64,000 nucleotides of DNA from Rugamonas rivuli. Its GTDB lineage: Bacteria > Pseudomonadota > Gammaproteobacteria > Burkholderiales > Burkholderiaceae_D. Each line of letters begins with the position of its first letter. The first letter of the stretch is position 1. Shown here one piece after another: positions 8,418 through 17,206 of the stretch. The stretch covers positions 124,001 to 188,000 of the forward strand of contig NZ_WHUF01000002.1 of assembly GCF_009380165.1 (NCBI RefSeq), written 5' to 3'. Below the pieces are notes generated by a model. It had not been told where the DNA came from. It did not search any database and was given only the letters and a program-made list of their open reading frames with translations. A program made the position numbers and the translations under genes.

Positions 8418-8894
8418 TCATAATCCAGTTGAGTTTGCGTACAATCCGGGCGCCGACTCTAACCAAATTGTAATAAAACGTTCGGCACTGGTTTGGGTAT
8501 CTTCCGCCCCGTCAAAAACCGCTTCGCCACGGAAATGATCGGCATGAAAGCGGCGCACAATGTGGCGGTCGTCGGCGATGCAGAATGAGTCCGTCAGCTG
8601 GCGCAATTGCTGGCTGGTGCGGCGCACTTCGACCAGGTGGCCGTAGTCCTTGATCAGGCGCAGGAAGCGCGGCGCGTCGCGCTCGACGGCGCGGCCCTCG
8701 TGCGCCGCCAGTTGCAAGCGGCCGCCGTTTTTCAGGTAGTGCCGCAGCTGGGCGTCGGTGGAGCTGGCGCCCAGTTCCCAGACGTGGAAATCCGGGTCGA
8801 ACATGGTCAGCGTATGCTCGGCGCGGGCGATGCAGCTGGACAGGTGCTGGAGAAATTCCGCCCTGGTGGTGAATGGAAAACTCTGCCGTTCCAT
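8418..8894 (-). CDS. Conserved hypothetical protein, 158 aa
   Basis: I do not recognise this family with certainty. It begins MERQSFPFTTRAEFLQHL and contains FDPDFHVWELG near residue 33, an HYLKNGGRLQLAAHEG segment, and DRHIVRRFHADHFRGEA near residue 110. The alternation of a 'relocate/position' segment with an HI-x-RR-F-H segment resembles the phospholipase-D-like domains found fused to or beside acetyltransferases, but no HKD motif is present, so catalytic activity is not supported. It lies 16 bases downstream of the ribosomal oxygenase gene on the same strand and is probably co-transcribed with it. Codon use matches the neighbours. Confidence 0.7.
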   Translation of the reverse strand: MERQSFPFTTRAEFLQHLSSCIARAEHTLTMFDPDFHVWELGASSTDAQLRHYLKNGGRLQLAAHEGRAVERDAPRFLRLIKDYGHLVEVRRTSQQLRQLTDSFCIADDRHIVRRFHADHFRGEAVFDGAEDTQTSAERFITIWLESAPGLYANSTGL

Positions 8895-8910
8895 GCTGCT
8901 TCCCCCGTGG

Positions 8911-10032
8911 TTAGCCCAACTCGATCCAGCCGTCCTGATACCAAGTGTATAACGCGTCCATAACGTCGTCCGACGCCTGGCCCAGCTCGGCGCCGGTCAG
9001 TGCGCGGTTGTTGGCCAGCAGCTCCAGCGTGATCTTGTCGGCGCGGCTGACGCCGAACGATTCGCCGTTGATGAACACATGTTTGCCGCGGTACAGCATT
9101 TGCGTCTTGCGCGACAGCGACAAGCCTTTTTTGGCCGCGCTTTCGCCGAACTTGCCGAACGTCAGCGGCTTGGCCGGGCCGGTGAAGAACACATTGTGCT
9201 TAGGCTCGGACATGTACTCGCCCAGGAAGATGGTGATGTCTTCCTCGGTGAAGCTGACCTTGTTGATTTCCTCGGCGATCGTGTTCAGCATGTGGCGCGG
9301 GATTTCCGCCGGCTTGGCGGTCGCCTCCAGCTCCGGATCGCCGTAGCGGCCCGGCAGGTCGATCGAGTCGGCCATGAATTGCAGGAAGGCCTCGCCCAGC
9401 TCCTGGTAGGACGGCGAACGGAAGCCGATCGAGTAGGTCTGGCAATCGCCGATGGCGATGCCGTCGTGCGCGTAGTGCGGCGGCAGGTACAGCATGTCGC
9501 CCGGGTTCAGCACGAACTCTTCGTTCGGCTTGAAGTTGGCCAGGATTTTCAGCGGCAGGCCTTCGACCAGCGTCAAATCCTTCTGCGGGCCGATGCTCCA
9601 GCGGCGCTGGCCCTGGGCCTGCAGCAGGAACACATCGTAGGAATCGAAGTGCGGACCGACGCCGCCGCCATCGGTGGCGAAGCTGACCATCAGGTCGTCC
9701 AGGCGGGCATCGGGAATGAAGCGGAACTGGCGCAGCAGCGCGTCGGCCTTGGCGTCGAACAGATTGACGCCCTGGACCAGCATGGTCCATTCCTGCTGGT
9801 CCATCGGCGGCAGGCTTTCCAGCGGGCCGTGCTGCATATTCCACTGGCCGTCGACGTTGGTCACCAGGCGCGATTCCGCGTGGTTGGTCGAGGCCAGCTT
9901 GGTCAGTGCCTCCATGCTCAGCAAAGGCTTGAATCCGGGGATGGCGTTGCGGATCAGCAGGGGCTTCTTGTGCCAGTAGTCGCGCAGGAACTGCGCCGGC
10001 GTGATATCGCCGAGGAGAGGTAATTTTTTCAT
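8911..10032 (-). CDS. Cupin-fold ribosomal oxygenase, RoxA/YcfD-type (uL16 arginine hydroxylase)
   Basis: A 373-residue 2-oxoglutarate/Fe(II) JmjC-like oxygenase. The iron triad is visible: H-x-D in GPHFDSYDVFLLQ and the distal histidine in LYLPPHYAHDGIA; QGQRRWSIGPQ matches the conserved segment after the HxD motif. YcfD hydroxylates an arginine of ribosomal protein uL16 in E. coli. The C-terminal third is the winged-helix dimerisation domain of the family. The ATG at 10032 gives MKKLPLLGDITPAQFL, the family N-terminus; a longer open frame to 10095 has no ribosome binding site. Confidence 0.9.
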   Translation of the reverse strand: MKKLPLLGDITPAQFLRDYWHKKPLLIRNAIPGFKPLLSMEALTKLASTNHAESRLVTNVDGQWNMQHGPLESLPPMDQQEWTMLVQGVNLFDAKADALLRQFRFIPDARLDDLMVSFATDGGGVGPHFDSYDVFLLQAQGQRRWSIGPQKDLTLVEGLPLKILANFKPNEEFVLNPGDMLYLPPHYAHDGIAIGDCQTYSIGFRSPSYQELGEAFLQFMADSIDLPGRYGDPELEATAKPAEIPRHMLNTIAEEINKVSFTEEDITIFLGEYMSEPKHNVFFTGPAKPLTFGKFGESAAKKGLSLSRKTQMLYRGKHVFINGESFGVSRADKITLELLANNRALTGAELGQASDDVMDALYTWYQDGWIELG

Positions 10033-10135
10033 GCGCTCATTATAACCATCGCCGCGCCGATTGTCGGGCTGGCGGCGGTCCGGCAGGCGATCCAAGGTAT
10101 AATTCCGGGGCTTATATACAGAAAGGAATTACAAA

Positions 10136-10678
10136 ATGAAGATTGCCAAGAACACGGTCGTGACTGTGAATTACAAGCTGTCCGATGCCCAGGACAATCT
10201 GATCGAAGACGGCCGTCAGCCTATGGTTTACCTGCACGGCGGCTACGAGAACACGCTGCCTAAAATTGAAGAAGAGCTGGACGGCAAGGAAGTCGGCTAT
10301 TCGTCGATCATCCAGATCGAGCCGGAAGATGCGTTCGGCGACTACGACGCCACGCTGGTCAAGGTCGAGCCGCGCAACCGCCTGCCGGAGCCGCTGGAAG
10401 TGGGCATGCAGTTCGAAGGCATGCCGGACGGCGACGATGGCGAAGAAGCGATGATCTTCACCGTCACCGATATCGCTGACGACAAAGTGGTCCTGGACGG
10501 CAATCACCCGCTGGCCGGCATGGCGCTGCGTTTCTCGCTGAGCGTTGCCGATGTGCGTGAAGCCTCGGAAGAAGAAATCGCCCACGGCCACGTGCACGGC
10601 GCCCACGGCCACCACCACGGTGACGAGGACGACGAAGGCGAAGACGGCGATCACGTCGCCATCCACCCGATTCACTAA
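10136..10678 (+). CDS. SlyD-like FKBP-type peptidyl-prolyl cis-trans isomerase
   Basis: A 180-residue SlyD-type chaperone/isomerase. The FKBP half (residues 1-70 and 125-145) is interrupted by an insert-in-flap domain, and the core motif IQIEPEDAFGDYD is intact. The tail is rich in His and acidic residues (AHGHVHGAHGHHHGDED), the metal-binding tail that in SlyD binds nickel; it has no cysteines, unlike E. coli SlyD. A ribosome binding site AAAGGAA lies 8 bases upstream. A TATAAT-like box at 10098-10103 may be its -10 element. Confidence 0.92.
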   Translation: MKIAKNTVVTVNYKLSDAQDNLIEDGRQPMVYLHGGYENTLPKIEEELDGKEVGYSSIIQIEPEDAFGDYDATLVKVEPRNRLPEPLEVGMQFEGMPDGDDGEEAMIFTVTDIADDKVVLDGNHPLAGMALRFSLSVADVREASEEEIAHGHVHGAHGHHHGDEDDEGEDGDHVAIHPIH

Positions 10679-10690
10679 GCAGCAAGTGAA

Positions 10691-11662
10691 TTAAGGCGTC
10701 GCCTCGGCGCTGCCGCCTTTGAGCGTGAACAGGGCGGCGGTGCCGGGTGCGACGCGCACCTCGGCCCATTCGGCGGCCAGGCTCAGATGTCCCACATTGC
10801 CACGCCAGACGATGGCCGGTTCGGTCCCCGCGCCGCTCTGCGTATCGACCAGCAGCACCTTCCCTTTGAATTTTTCCGCCATCGCCCGTATCTGCCGGCG
10901 CGGTTCGGCGAAGCCATCCTGTTTCGATTGAAAACTCGGCAGCAGCGAGAAGCCTTGCTCCGCCTGCACGCCGACATCGCCGTCCGAGAACAGCACCAGT
11001 CCCTGCATCTTCTGCCGCTCCGCCAGCGTGAACAGGCGGTGCAGCCAGGCGCGGTTGGCCACCAGGCGGTCTTCGTACTCGCTGTTGCGGCCCGCCTCGG
11101 CGCGGAAGTGGTTGTTATTGGCCGGCAGGTTGATGGTGGCGAACAGCACCTTGCCGTATTCCCAGTGCGCGTTCTCGGCATAGCTGCGGAACTTGGCGCT
11201 GGCCGACAAACGCGTCATCGGCAGGCGGCGTTCGCCCAGCGATTCGCCGTCGGCGTAGAACAGTTCGCGCAGGCGGTTCAGGCGTTCGATGGCGTTCGAG
11301 CGGCCGATGGAATTGACGCACGCGCTCCAGTCGCTGCCGGCCAGCGATACGATCATCGGCGGCGCCGCATCGTTGAGCAGCGCGCGGCGCTGGGCATACA
11401 GCCTGTCGCTGCAAGGCTCGGTGCTGGCCTTGATGCCGGTGGCGACGATGAAGGCGGGCGCGATCAGCGTGGCGTCGGCGATGGCGCGCTTGAGCACCGA
11501 TTCATCCGGCCCGCTCTTGAACGAGTGGCCGATCACGCCGAACTGGAAGCCGCGCATCGCCGGCTGCACGGCCTGCGCCGGGCCGGCCGTCAGCGCCGCC
11601 AGCGCAGTCAGCGCCGACAGGCCAACGGCCATGGCAAAACCGTGGGCGCGCTGCCGCATCAT
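10691..11662 (-). CDS. Exported protein of unknown function, translationally coupled to mutS
   Basis: A 323-residue protein with a signal peptide: basic MMRQRAHGF, a hydrophobic core and GPAQA near residue 31. The mature part starts [10 protein letters not shown] and contains [30 protein letters not shown] and [12 protein letters not shown]. The order of these segments is reminiscent of calcineurin-like phosphoesterases, but the metal-binding D-x-H and GNH motifs are not preserved, so I assign no activity. The start codon at 11662 overlaps the mutS stop (ATGA), so it is the downstream partner in a mutS operon. The frame is open another 495 bases upstream inside mutS; that part is a shadow of mutS. 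Confidence 0.72.
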   Translation of the reverse strand: MMRQRAHGFAMAVGLSALTALAALTAGPAQAVQPAMRGFQFGVIGHSFKSGPDESVLKRAIADATLIAPAFIVATGIKASTEPCSDRLYAQRRALLNDAAPPMIVSLAGSDWSACVNSIGRSNAIERLNRLRELFYADGESLGERRLPMTRLSASAKFRSYAENAHWEYGKVLFATINLPANNNHFRAEAGRNSEYEDRLVANRAWLHRLFTLAERQKMQGLVLFSDGDVGVQAEQGFSLLPSFQSKQDGFAEPRRQIRAMAEKFKGKVLLVDTQSGAGTEPAIVWRGNVGHLSLAAEWAEVRVAPGTAALFTLKGGSAEATP

Positions 11663-14349
11663 GCCTGGGCCGTCTCCGTCAGGCGCTTGAGTTGGTACAG
11701 ACGCTCCAGCGCTTCGCGCGGCGTCAGCGCATCCGGATCGAGATCGTCGAGCGCATCGAACAGTTCGCGCATCGCCGGGCTGGTGGCGGCGGGCGCGCTG
11801 TGCGCCGGTGCTGCGAGTTCCTCGTCGTCGGCATCGGCGGTCGGCGCGGCGAACAGGTCCAGCTGCGGCGTGGCGTCCAGCGCCTGCGCTTCCAGGCGGG
11901 CCAGGTGCTTGCGCGCGGCCTTGATCACCGGCTGCGGCACGCCGGCCAGCTGCGCCACCTGCAAGCCGTAGCTTTGCGATGCCGGCCCGTCCTGCACCGC
12001 GTGCAGGAACACGATGCTGTCCTTGTGCTCGACCGCCGACAGGTGGACGTTGGCCGCCGTCGGATGGCTCTCCGGCAGCTGCGTCAGTTCGAAGTAGTGG
12101 GTGGCGAACAGCGAGAAGCTGCGGCTGGTGTCGATCAGGTGGCGCGCGATCGCCCACGCCAGCGCCAGGCCGTCGAAGGTCGAGGTGCCGCGGCCCACTT
12201 CATCCATCAGCACCAGCGAATGCTCGGTGGCGCCGTTCAGGATCGCCGCCGATTCGGTCATCTCCACCATGAAGGTCGAGCGGCCGCCGGCCAGGTCGTC
12301 GGTGGCGCCGATGCGGGTGAAGATGCGGTCGATCGGGCCGATGGTCGCGCTGGTGGCCGGCACGTAGCTGCCCACGTAGGCCAGCAGCGTGATCAGCGCC
12401 ACCTGGCGCATGAAGGTCGATTTACCGCCCATGTTAGGGCCGGTGATCAGCAGCAGGCGGCGGTCTTCGACGAAGCGGCAATCGTTGGCGATGAAGCGTT
12501 CGATCTGGTTCTCCACCACCGGATGGCGGCCTTCGGCGATGTTGATACACGGCGTATCCACCAGCTGCGGCGCGCACCAGTTGTGGCGCAGCGCGTGGTC
12601 GGTCAGCGAGGTCAGGGCGTCCAGCTGGGCCAGCGCCTTCGAGATCGTCTGCAGGGTGCCGATGAACGGCGCCAGGTCGGCCAGCAGCTGGTCGTACAGC
12701 ATCTTCTCGCGCGCCAGCGCTTTGTCCTGCGCCGACAAGGCCTTGTCTTCGAAGGCCTTCAGTTCCGGCGTGATGTAACGCTCGGCGTTCTTCAGCGTCT
12801 GGCGGCGGCGGTAGTCGTCCGGCACCTTGGTGGTCTGGCCGTGCGTGACTTCGATGTAGAAGCCGTGCACCTTGTTGTACTCCACGCGCAGGTTGGCGAT
12901 GCCGGTGCGGGCGCGTTCGCGCGTCTCCAGGTCGACCAGGAACTGGCCGGCGTTTTCGGACAGCGCGCGCAGCTCATCGAGTTCCGCGTCGAAGCCGCGT
13001 GCGAAGACGCCGCCGTCGCGCACCATCGCCGCCGGCTCCAGCGCCACCGCGCGTTGCAGCAGATCGAGGCAGGCCTCGGGCGTGGCCATGTCGGCGTGGA
13101 TCGCGGCCAGCAGGCCGTCGGTGTCGGTCAGCGCGCGCTGCATCGCGTGGCGCAGGGCCGGCAGTTGCTGCACGCCGTCGCGCAGGCTGGCCAGGTCGCG
13201 CGGGCGTGCCGACAGCAGCGCGATGCGGGTGGTGATGCGTTCGATATCCGGCACCTGCGCCAGCGTGTGCGACAGCGTGCCGGTGGCGTCGGCCTGGCCC
13301 AGCGCGGCGATGGCTTCGTGGCGCGAGCGGGCGATGGCCTGGTCGCGGCGCGCGTGGTGCAGCCAGTGGCGCAGCAGGCGCGAACCCATCGCGGTGCGGC
13401 AGTGGTCCAGCAGCGAGAACAGGGTAGGGGATTCCTGGCCGCGTATGGTTTCGGTCAGTTCCAGGTTGCGGCGGGTGGCAGCATCGAGGCCGATGAATTC
13501 GTTTTCGGTTTCGGTGGTCAGCGAGCGCACGTGTTGCAGGCCGCGTCCCTGCGTCGACTGGGCGTAGCGCAGCAGCGCGCCGGCCGCGCCGAACGCCGCG
13601 CCCAGGCCGTCCGCGCCGAAGCCGGTCAGCGTCGCCACGCTCAGCTGGTCGAGCAGCGCCTTGTGGCCGCCGACGACGTCGAAGTGCCAGTCGGGCACGC
13701 GGTTGACGTGGCAGCTCAGGGTTTCCTCGAACAGGTCGGCGTTATCGCCGCGCAGCACCTCGGCCGGCGCGATGCGCTCCAGCTCCTGCTGCATGCGGGC
13801 GGTGACGGTGCGGGTGTCGCCGGAGAATTCCATCAGCTTCAGCGCGCCGGAAGCCAGCGACAGCCACGCCAGTCCGGCCGTGGCGACTTTGCGCTGGCTG
13901 ATGATGCACATCGCCAGCAGCGGACGTTCGGCCTTTTCCGGCAGCAGGTCGGCGTCGGTCAGCGTGCCCGGCGTGACTACGCGCATCACCTTGCGTTCGA
14001 CCGGGCCCTTGCTGGTGGCCGGGTCGCCGATCTGCTCGCAGATCGCGCACGACTCGCCGATCTTGACCAGCTTGGCCAGATAGCCTTCGAGCGAATGGAA
14101 AGGCACGCCGCACATCTTGATCGGCTGGCCGCCCGAGCTGCCGCGCGCGGTCAGCGTAATGCCCAGCACGCGCGCCGCCTTTTCCGCATCCGAGTGGAAC
14201 AGCTCATAGAAATCGCCCATGCGGTAGAACACTAGCATGTCCGGGTACTCGGCCTTGATGCTCAGGTACTGCTGCATCATCGGGGTGACTTTTTCGGTGG
14301 GGCTGTTCTTGACGGCGGCGGCGTTGATTTCGGTCGGGACGGTGGTCAT
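11659..14349 (-). CDS. mutS: DNA mismatch repair protein MutS
   Basis: An 896-residue MutS. The mismatch-binding motif is [11 protein letters not shown] (F-x-E) near residue 40. The ATPase domain has Walker [13 protein letters not shown] and Walker [17 protein letters not shown], and FATHYFELT is the H-loop region. The C-terminal 60 residues carry the acidic [17 protein letters not shown] segment used for tetramerisation. The annotated start may be about 23 codons early: a second in-frame Met pair, [14 protein letters not shown], is close to the family N-terminus. The protein recognises base mismatches and recruits MutL. Confidence 0.96.
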   Translation of the reverse strand: MTTVPTEINAAAVKNSPTEKVTPMMQQYLSIKAEYPDMLVFYRMGDFYELFHSDAEKAARVLGITLTARGSSGGQPIKMCGVPFHSLEGYLAKLVKIGESCAICEQIGDPATSKGPVERKVMRVVTPGTLTDADLLPEKAERPLLAMCIISQRKVATAGLAWLSLASGALKLMEFSGDTRTVTARMQQELERIAPAEVLRGDNADLFEETLSCHVNRVPDWHFDVVGGHKALLDQLSVATLTGFGADGLGAAFGAAGALLRYAQSTQGRGLQHVRSLTTETENEFIGLDAATRRNLELTETIRGQESPTLFSLLDHCRTAMGSRLLRHWLHHARRDQAIARSRHEAIAALGQADATGTLSHTLAQVPDIERITTRIALLSARPRDLASLRDGVQQLPALRHAMQRALTDTDGLLAAIHADMATPEACLDLLQRAVALEPAAMVRDGGVFARGFDAELDELRALSENAGQFLVDLETRERARTGIANLRVEYNKVHGFYIEVTHGQTTKVPDDYRRRQTLKNAERYITPELKAFEDKALSAQDKALAREKMLYDQLLADLAPFIGTLQTISKALAQLDALTSLTDHALRHNWCAPQLVDTPCINIAEGRHPVVENQIERFIANDCRFVEDRRLLLITGPNMGGKSTFMRQVALITLLAYVGSYVPATSATIGPIDRIFTRIGATDDLAGGRSTFMVEMTESAAILNGATEHSLVLMDEVGRGTSTFDGLALAWAIARHLIDTSRSFSLFATHYFELTQLPESHPTAANVHLSAVEHKDSIVFLHAVQDGPASQSYGLQVAQLAGVPQPVIKAARKHLARLEAQALDATPQLDLFAAPTADADDEELAAPAHSAPAATSPAMRELFDALDDLDPDALTPREALERLYQLKRLTETAQA

Positions 14350-14528
14350 TGGTTCTTTTTCGGCGGTGCGTGAGTCTGGTTTTGCTGGGGCGAAAACGGC
14401 CCCGGCGCGTAACCCGTCATTCTACCGCTTTCGGGCGCGCACTCCCAAAGAACCGAACGCGGAAGACTTCATTCCCGCTTGCGGTGTAAGATTGCATAAA
14501 AAGTAACCGGAAAAGAAGGCATGCAGCA

Positions 14529-15431
14529 ATGGATAAATTGAAGGCGATGCAGGTTTTCGTCCGGGTCGTGGACAAGAAGAGCCTGACGGTCGCAGCGCAG
14601 AACTCCAATCTTTCCGTTGCGATGGTGAGCAATTACCTCAAATATCTTGAAGACGACCTGGGAACCGCGCTGGTCGTTCGCACCACCCGCGCGCTGTCGG
14701 TCACCGATTTCGGCACCTACTATTACGGCATCTGCCTGAACGTGCTGGCGATGATCAAGGAGAGCGGCGAGCTCGCCGCCAACTTCACCGGCAATCCCGA
14801 AGGTACGCTGAACCTGACCGCGCCGCGCACTTTCGGCGTCGTCGCGCTGCTGCCGCGCCTGAACGCGTTCTACGCGCAGCAGCCCCGGATACGCATCGAC
14901 GTCTCCATCAGCGACGACATCGTCGATATGAGCAAGACCGACTACGACGCCGCCATCCGCCTCGGGCCCTTGCCCGATTCGAGCCTGGTGGCGCGGCCAT
15001 TGCGCCCGTATGGCGTGGTGCTGTGCGCGTCGCCGGACTACCTGGCAGTCAACCCGCCGCCGTCGACGCCCGACGACCTGGTCCGGCATCAGTGCATCGC
15101 CACCTACTTCGACCACAAGACCGTCTGGAACCGCCTGCAGACGACGTGGGCATTCATCGGCGCCGACGACGCGACGCATCAGGTGAACGTGCCCTTCAAG
15201 ATGCAGGTGAACGATGCGCAGGGCGTGTGCGCGTTGGTATTGCAAGGCGCGGGAATTGCGGTGCTGCCGGAAATCCTGGCGCAGCCGTGGCTGCAAAGCG
15301 GCCAGCTGGTGCGCCTGCTGCCGGACTACCGCCTGCCCGATCGGGCCATGCATCTGGTCTACCGGAAAATGGACTTCATGCCGTCGAAGCTGAAAGCCTT
15401 CATCAACTTCCTGCTAGACGAGTTTGCGTAA
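14529..15431 (+). CDS. LysR-family transcriptional regulator
   Basis: A 300-residue LTTR. The N-terminal winged helix is MDKLKAMQVFVRVVDKKSLT with the recognition helix around SNLSVAMVSNYLKYLED; the effector domain covers about residues 90-295. The DNA-recognition helix (VAMVSNYLKYLEDDLG) is of the CrgA/DsdC-like subtype often called a LysR regulator of MFS or quinone-stress genes. It runs toward the MFS exporter gene and the two coding ends overlap by 29 bases, so it is not a divergent regulator of that gene. Confidence 0.9.
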   Translation: MDKLKAMQVFVRVVDKKSLTVAAQNSNLSVAMVSNYLKYLEDDLGTALVVRTTRALSVTDFGTYYYGICLNVLAMIKESGELAANFTGNPEGTLNLTAPRTFGVVALLPRLNAFYAQQPRIRIDVSISDDIVDMSKTDYDAAIRLGPLPDSSLVARPLRPYGVVLCASPDYLAVNPPPSTPDDLVRHQCIATYFDHKTVWNRLQTTWAFIGADDATHQVNVPFKMQVNDAQGVCALVLQGAGIAVLPEILAQPWLQSGQLVRLLPDYRLPDRAMHLVYRKMDFMPSKLKAFINFLLDEFA

Positions 15432-16794
15432 CGGCAGGCTCGAATTTTCTCAAGCCCAAAAAGCCGACCAGGCCGCCGATGGCCAGCGCGGAAATCGACC
15501 ACAGCAGCGCGGGAGCCATGCCGCCGGCGAAGCGTTCCGCCGTGACGTCGCCGACGATCAAACCCATCGCGGCGACGCCGATCAGGCCGCCGATCTGGCG
15601 CGATGCGTTGAGCACGCCGGAGGCGACGCCGATGTAGCGCTGCTCGGTCGACGACACCATCGCATTGGTCATCGCCGGCACCGCCAGTCCGATGCCCACT
15701 CCGGCCACGATGAACTGGATGCCGATATCGGCATAACGGCCATCGCCGACAAACGGCAGCATCGACAGGTAGCCCAGCGCGGCCAGGGCGATGCCGCAGG
15801 TGAGCACCGTCCGGTAGCCATGCTTGACCATCAGTTTTCCGCACAACAGGTTGGCGGCCATGATGGAGCCGGTCATCGGCAGGAACGCCAGGCCGGTGTC
15901 GAGCGGCGTGTAGGCCCACGCATACTGGAAGAACAGGCTGAACAGGAAGATCAATCCGTAGAACGCGAAATTGACCAGGACGCCGATCAGCGACGATGCG
16001 GCGAAATGGCGGTTGCCGAACAGGTGCAGCGGCAGCATGGGGTGGGCCATGTGTTTTTCGATCGCGACGAACGCTGCGCCGGACAGCAGGAACACCATCA
16101 TGCCGCCGACCACCGCCGGCGAGTGCAGGCCGGACGCGTTCACCTGTATCAAGGCCAGCGTGAAGCCGCCCAGCGCCAGGGCGGCCAGCATCTGTCCCGG
16201 AATATCGACCACGCGGCCGGCCGTGCTGGCGGCGTCCTGCACGCAGCGCCAGGCGATGAGGCTGCCAAGCAGCGCGATGGGCACGTTGACAAAGAAAATG
16301 GCGCGCCATCCCGTCAATGAAATGAGCGCGCCGCCGAACACCGGGCCGAGCGCCAGCGCCATGCCGCCCGACGCGGCCCACAGGCCGATCGCCCGGCTGC
16401 GTGCGTTCTTTTCCGGGAAGGTCTGGTTGACGATGGCCAGCGAGGCCGGCACCACCAGCGCCGCGCCCAGTCCCTGCAACAGCCGGCAGGCGATCAGCGC
16501 CGTCAGGCTGCCGGCGAGGCCGCACAGCAAGGAAGCCAGCGCAAACAGCACGAAGCCGAGGATGAAGACTTTCCTGGGGCCGAAACGGTCGCCCAGCGCG
16601 CCTGCCGTCAGCAGGAAGGCGGCGAAGGTCAGCGTATAGCCGCTGACCACCCATTCGAGATGCGCGATGGTGCCCGCGAATTCGACGCGCAGGCTGCGCA
16701 GGGCGACGTTGACCACGCTGACGTCGAGTATGACGATGACGAAGGCGAGGCAGGATGACAGCAGCGCGAGTTGCTTGCCGGTTCGAATGGACAT
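15403..16794 (-). CDS. MFS transporter, DHA2 (EmrB/QacA) drug:H+ antiporter type
   Basis: A 463-residue inner-membrane protein with about 14 hydrophobic segments. Motif A appears as GALGDRFGPRKVF after TM2, and the TM1 signature ILDVSVVNVALRSLR is typical of DHA2 multidrug exporters. ATG 16794 was chosen because AGGAG lies 9 bases upstream; 20 further upstream codons lack support. No periplasmic adaptor or outer-membrane partner lies beside it, so it probably acts alone. The 3' end overlaps the convergent LysR gene. Confidence 0.9.
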   Translation of the reverse strand: MSIRTGKQLALLSSCLAFVIVILDVSVVNVALRSLRVEFAGTIAHLEWVVSGYTLTFAAFLLTAGALGDRFGPRKVFILGFVLFALASLLCGLAGSLTALIACRLLQGLGAALVVPASLAIVNQTFPEKNARSRAIGLWAASGGMALALGPVFGGALISLTGWRAIFFVNVPIALLGSLIAWRCVQDAASTAGRVVDIPGQMLAALALGGFTLALIQVNASGLHSPAVVGGMMVFLLSGAAFVAIEKHMAHPMLPLHLFGNRHFAASSLIGVLVNFAFYGLIFLFSLFFQYAWAYTPLDTGLAFLPMTGSIMAANLLCGKLMVKHGYRTVLTCGIALAALGYLSMLPFVGDGRYADIGIQFIVAGVGIGLAVPAMTNAMVSSTEQRYIGVASGVLNASRQIGGLIGVAAMGLIVGDVTAERFAGGMAPALLWSISALAIGGLVGFLGLRKFEPAVTQTRLAGS

Positions 16795-17206
16795 GGTGAG
16801 TTCTCCTGTTGCGTGAGGCTGGGTAGCAGGAGGCCATGCTAGTTTCCCAACCATCGTGCGGTAAAGAATTCATCTCTGAAAACACTTTCAAGCGGCGCTG
16901 AACAAACGAAGGCGCGCCGGCCGTCTGCTTTCGTTTTGTGCTTGCCTGCGAACAATATAAACCGGAGCTGTGTATTAAAGACAACAGTGGTTTTTTGTGT
17001 TTGTGGCTGAAATGCTCAGATTTCCACGACGCGGCAAAAAAATCCGGCGCAACTGTTGTGACAATAAATTAAGTAAGTAATACTTAAGTTGAAACTTTTG
17101 CATGTCTTGTTCGCAACGCATGCCTGTTTCGTCGAGCATATTTGTTCTTGCTGCACAGGGAAAACGGACCTTTCGGATCAACAATAAAATTAAGGGTATA
17201 GCAGGC
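16795..17206. other. Divergent promoter region, 412 bases
   Basis: The region separates the MFS gene from the secreted protease gene. A possible sigma-70 promoter toward the protease is TTGTGA, 16 bases, TAATAC around 17059-17086, inside an AT-rich run with the short palindrome AAGTAATACTT. The frame of the protease is open from 17102 but has no start with a ribosome binding site there. No RNA gene was seen. Confidence 0.4.

Noticed and set aside
8400-8470. tRNA-like string with CTCATAATCC and ...CCGGGCGCCGACTCTAACCA
   Set aside because: Anticodon stem does not pair over five bases, no D-arm or acceptor partner exists, and the stretch encodes the C-terminus of the minus-strand 158-residue protein.
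11692-14235. An 847-codon plus-strand open frame opposite mutS
   Set aside because: Mirror image of mutS codon bias; no domain and no ribosome binding site.
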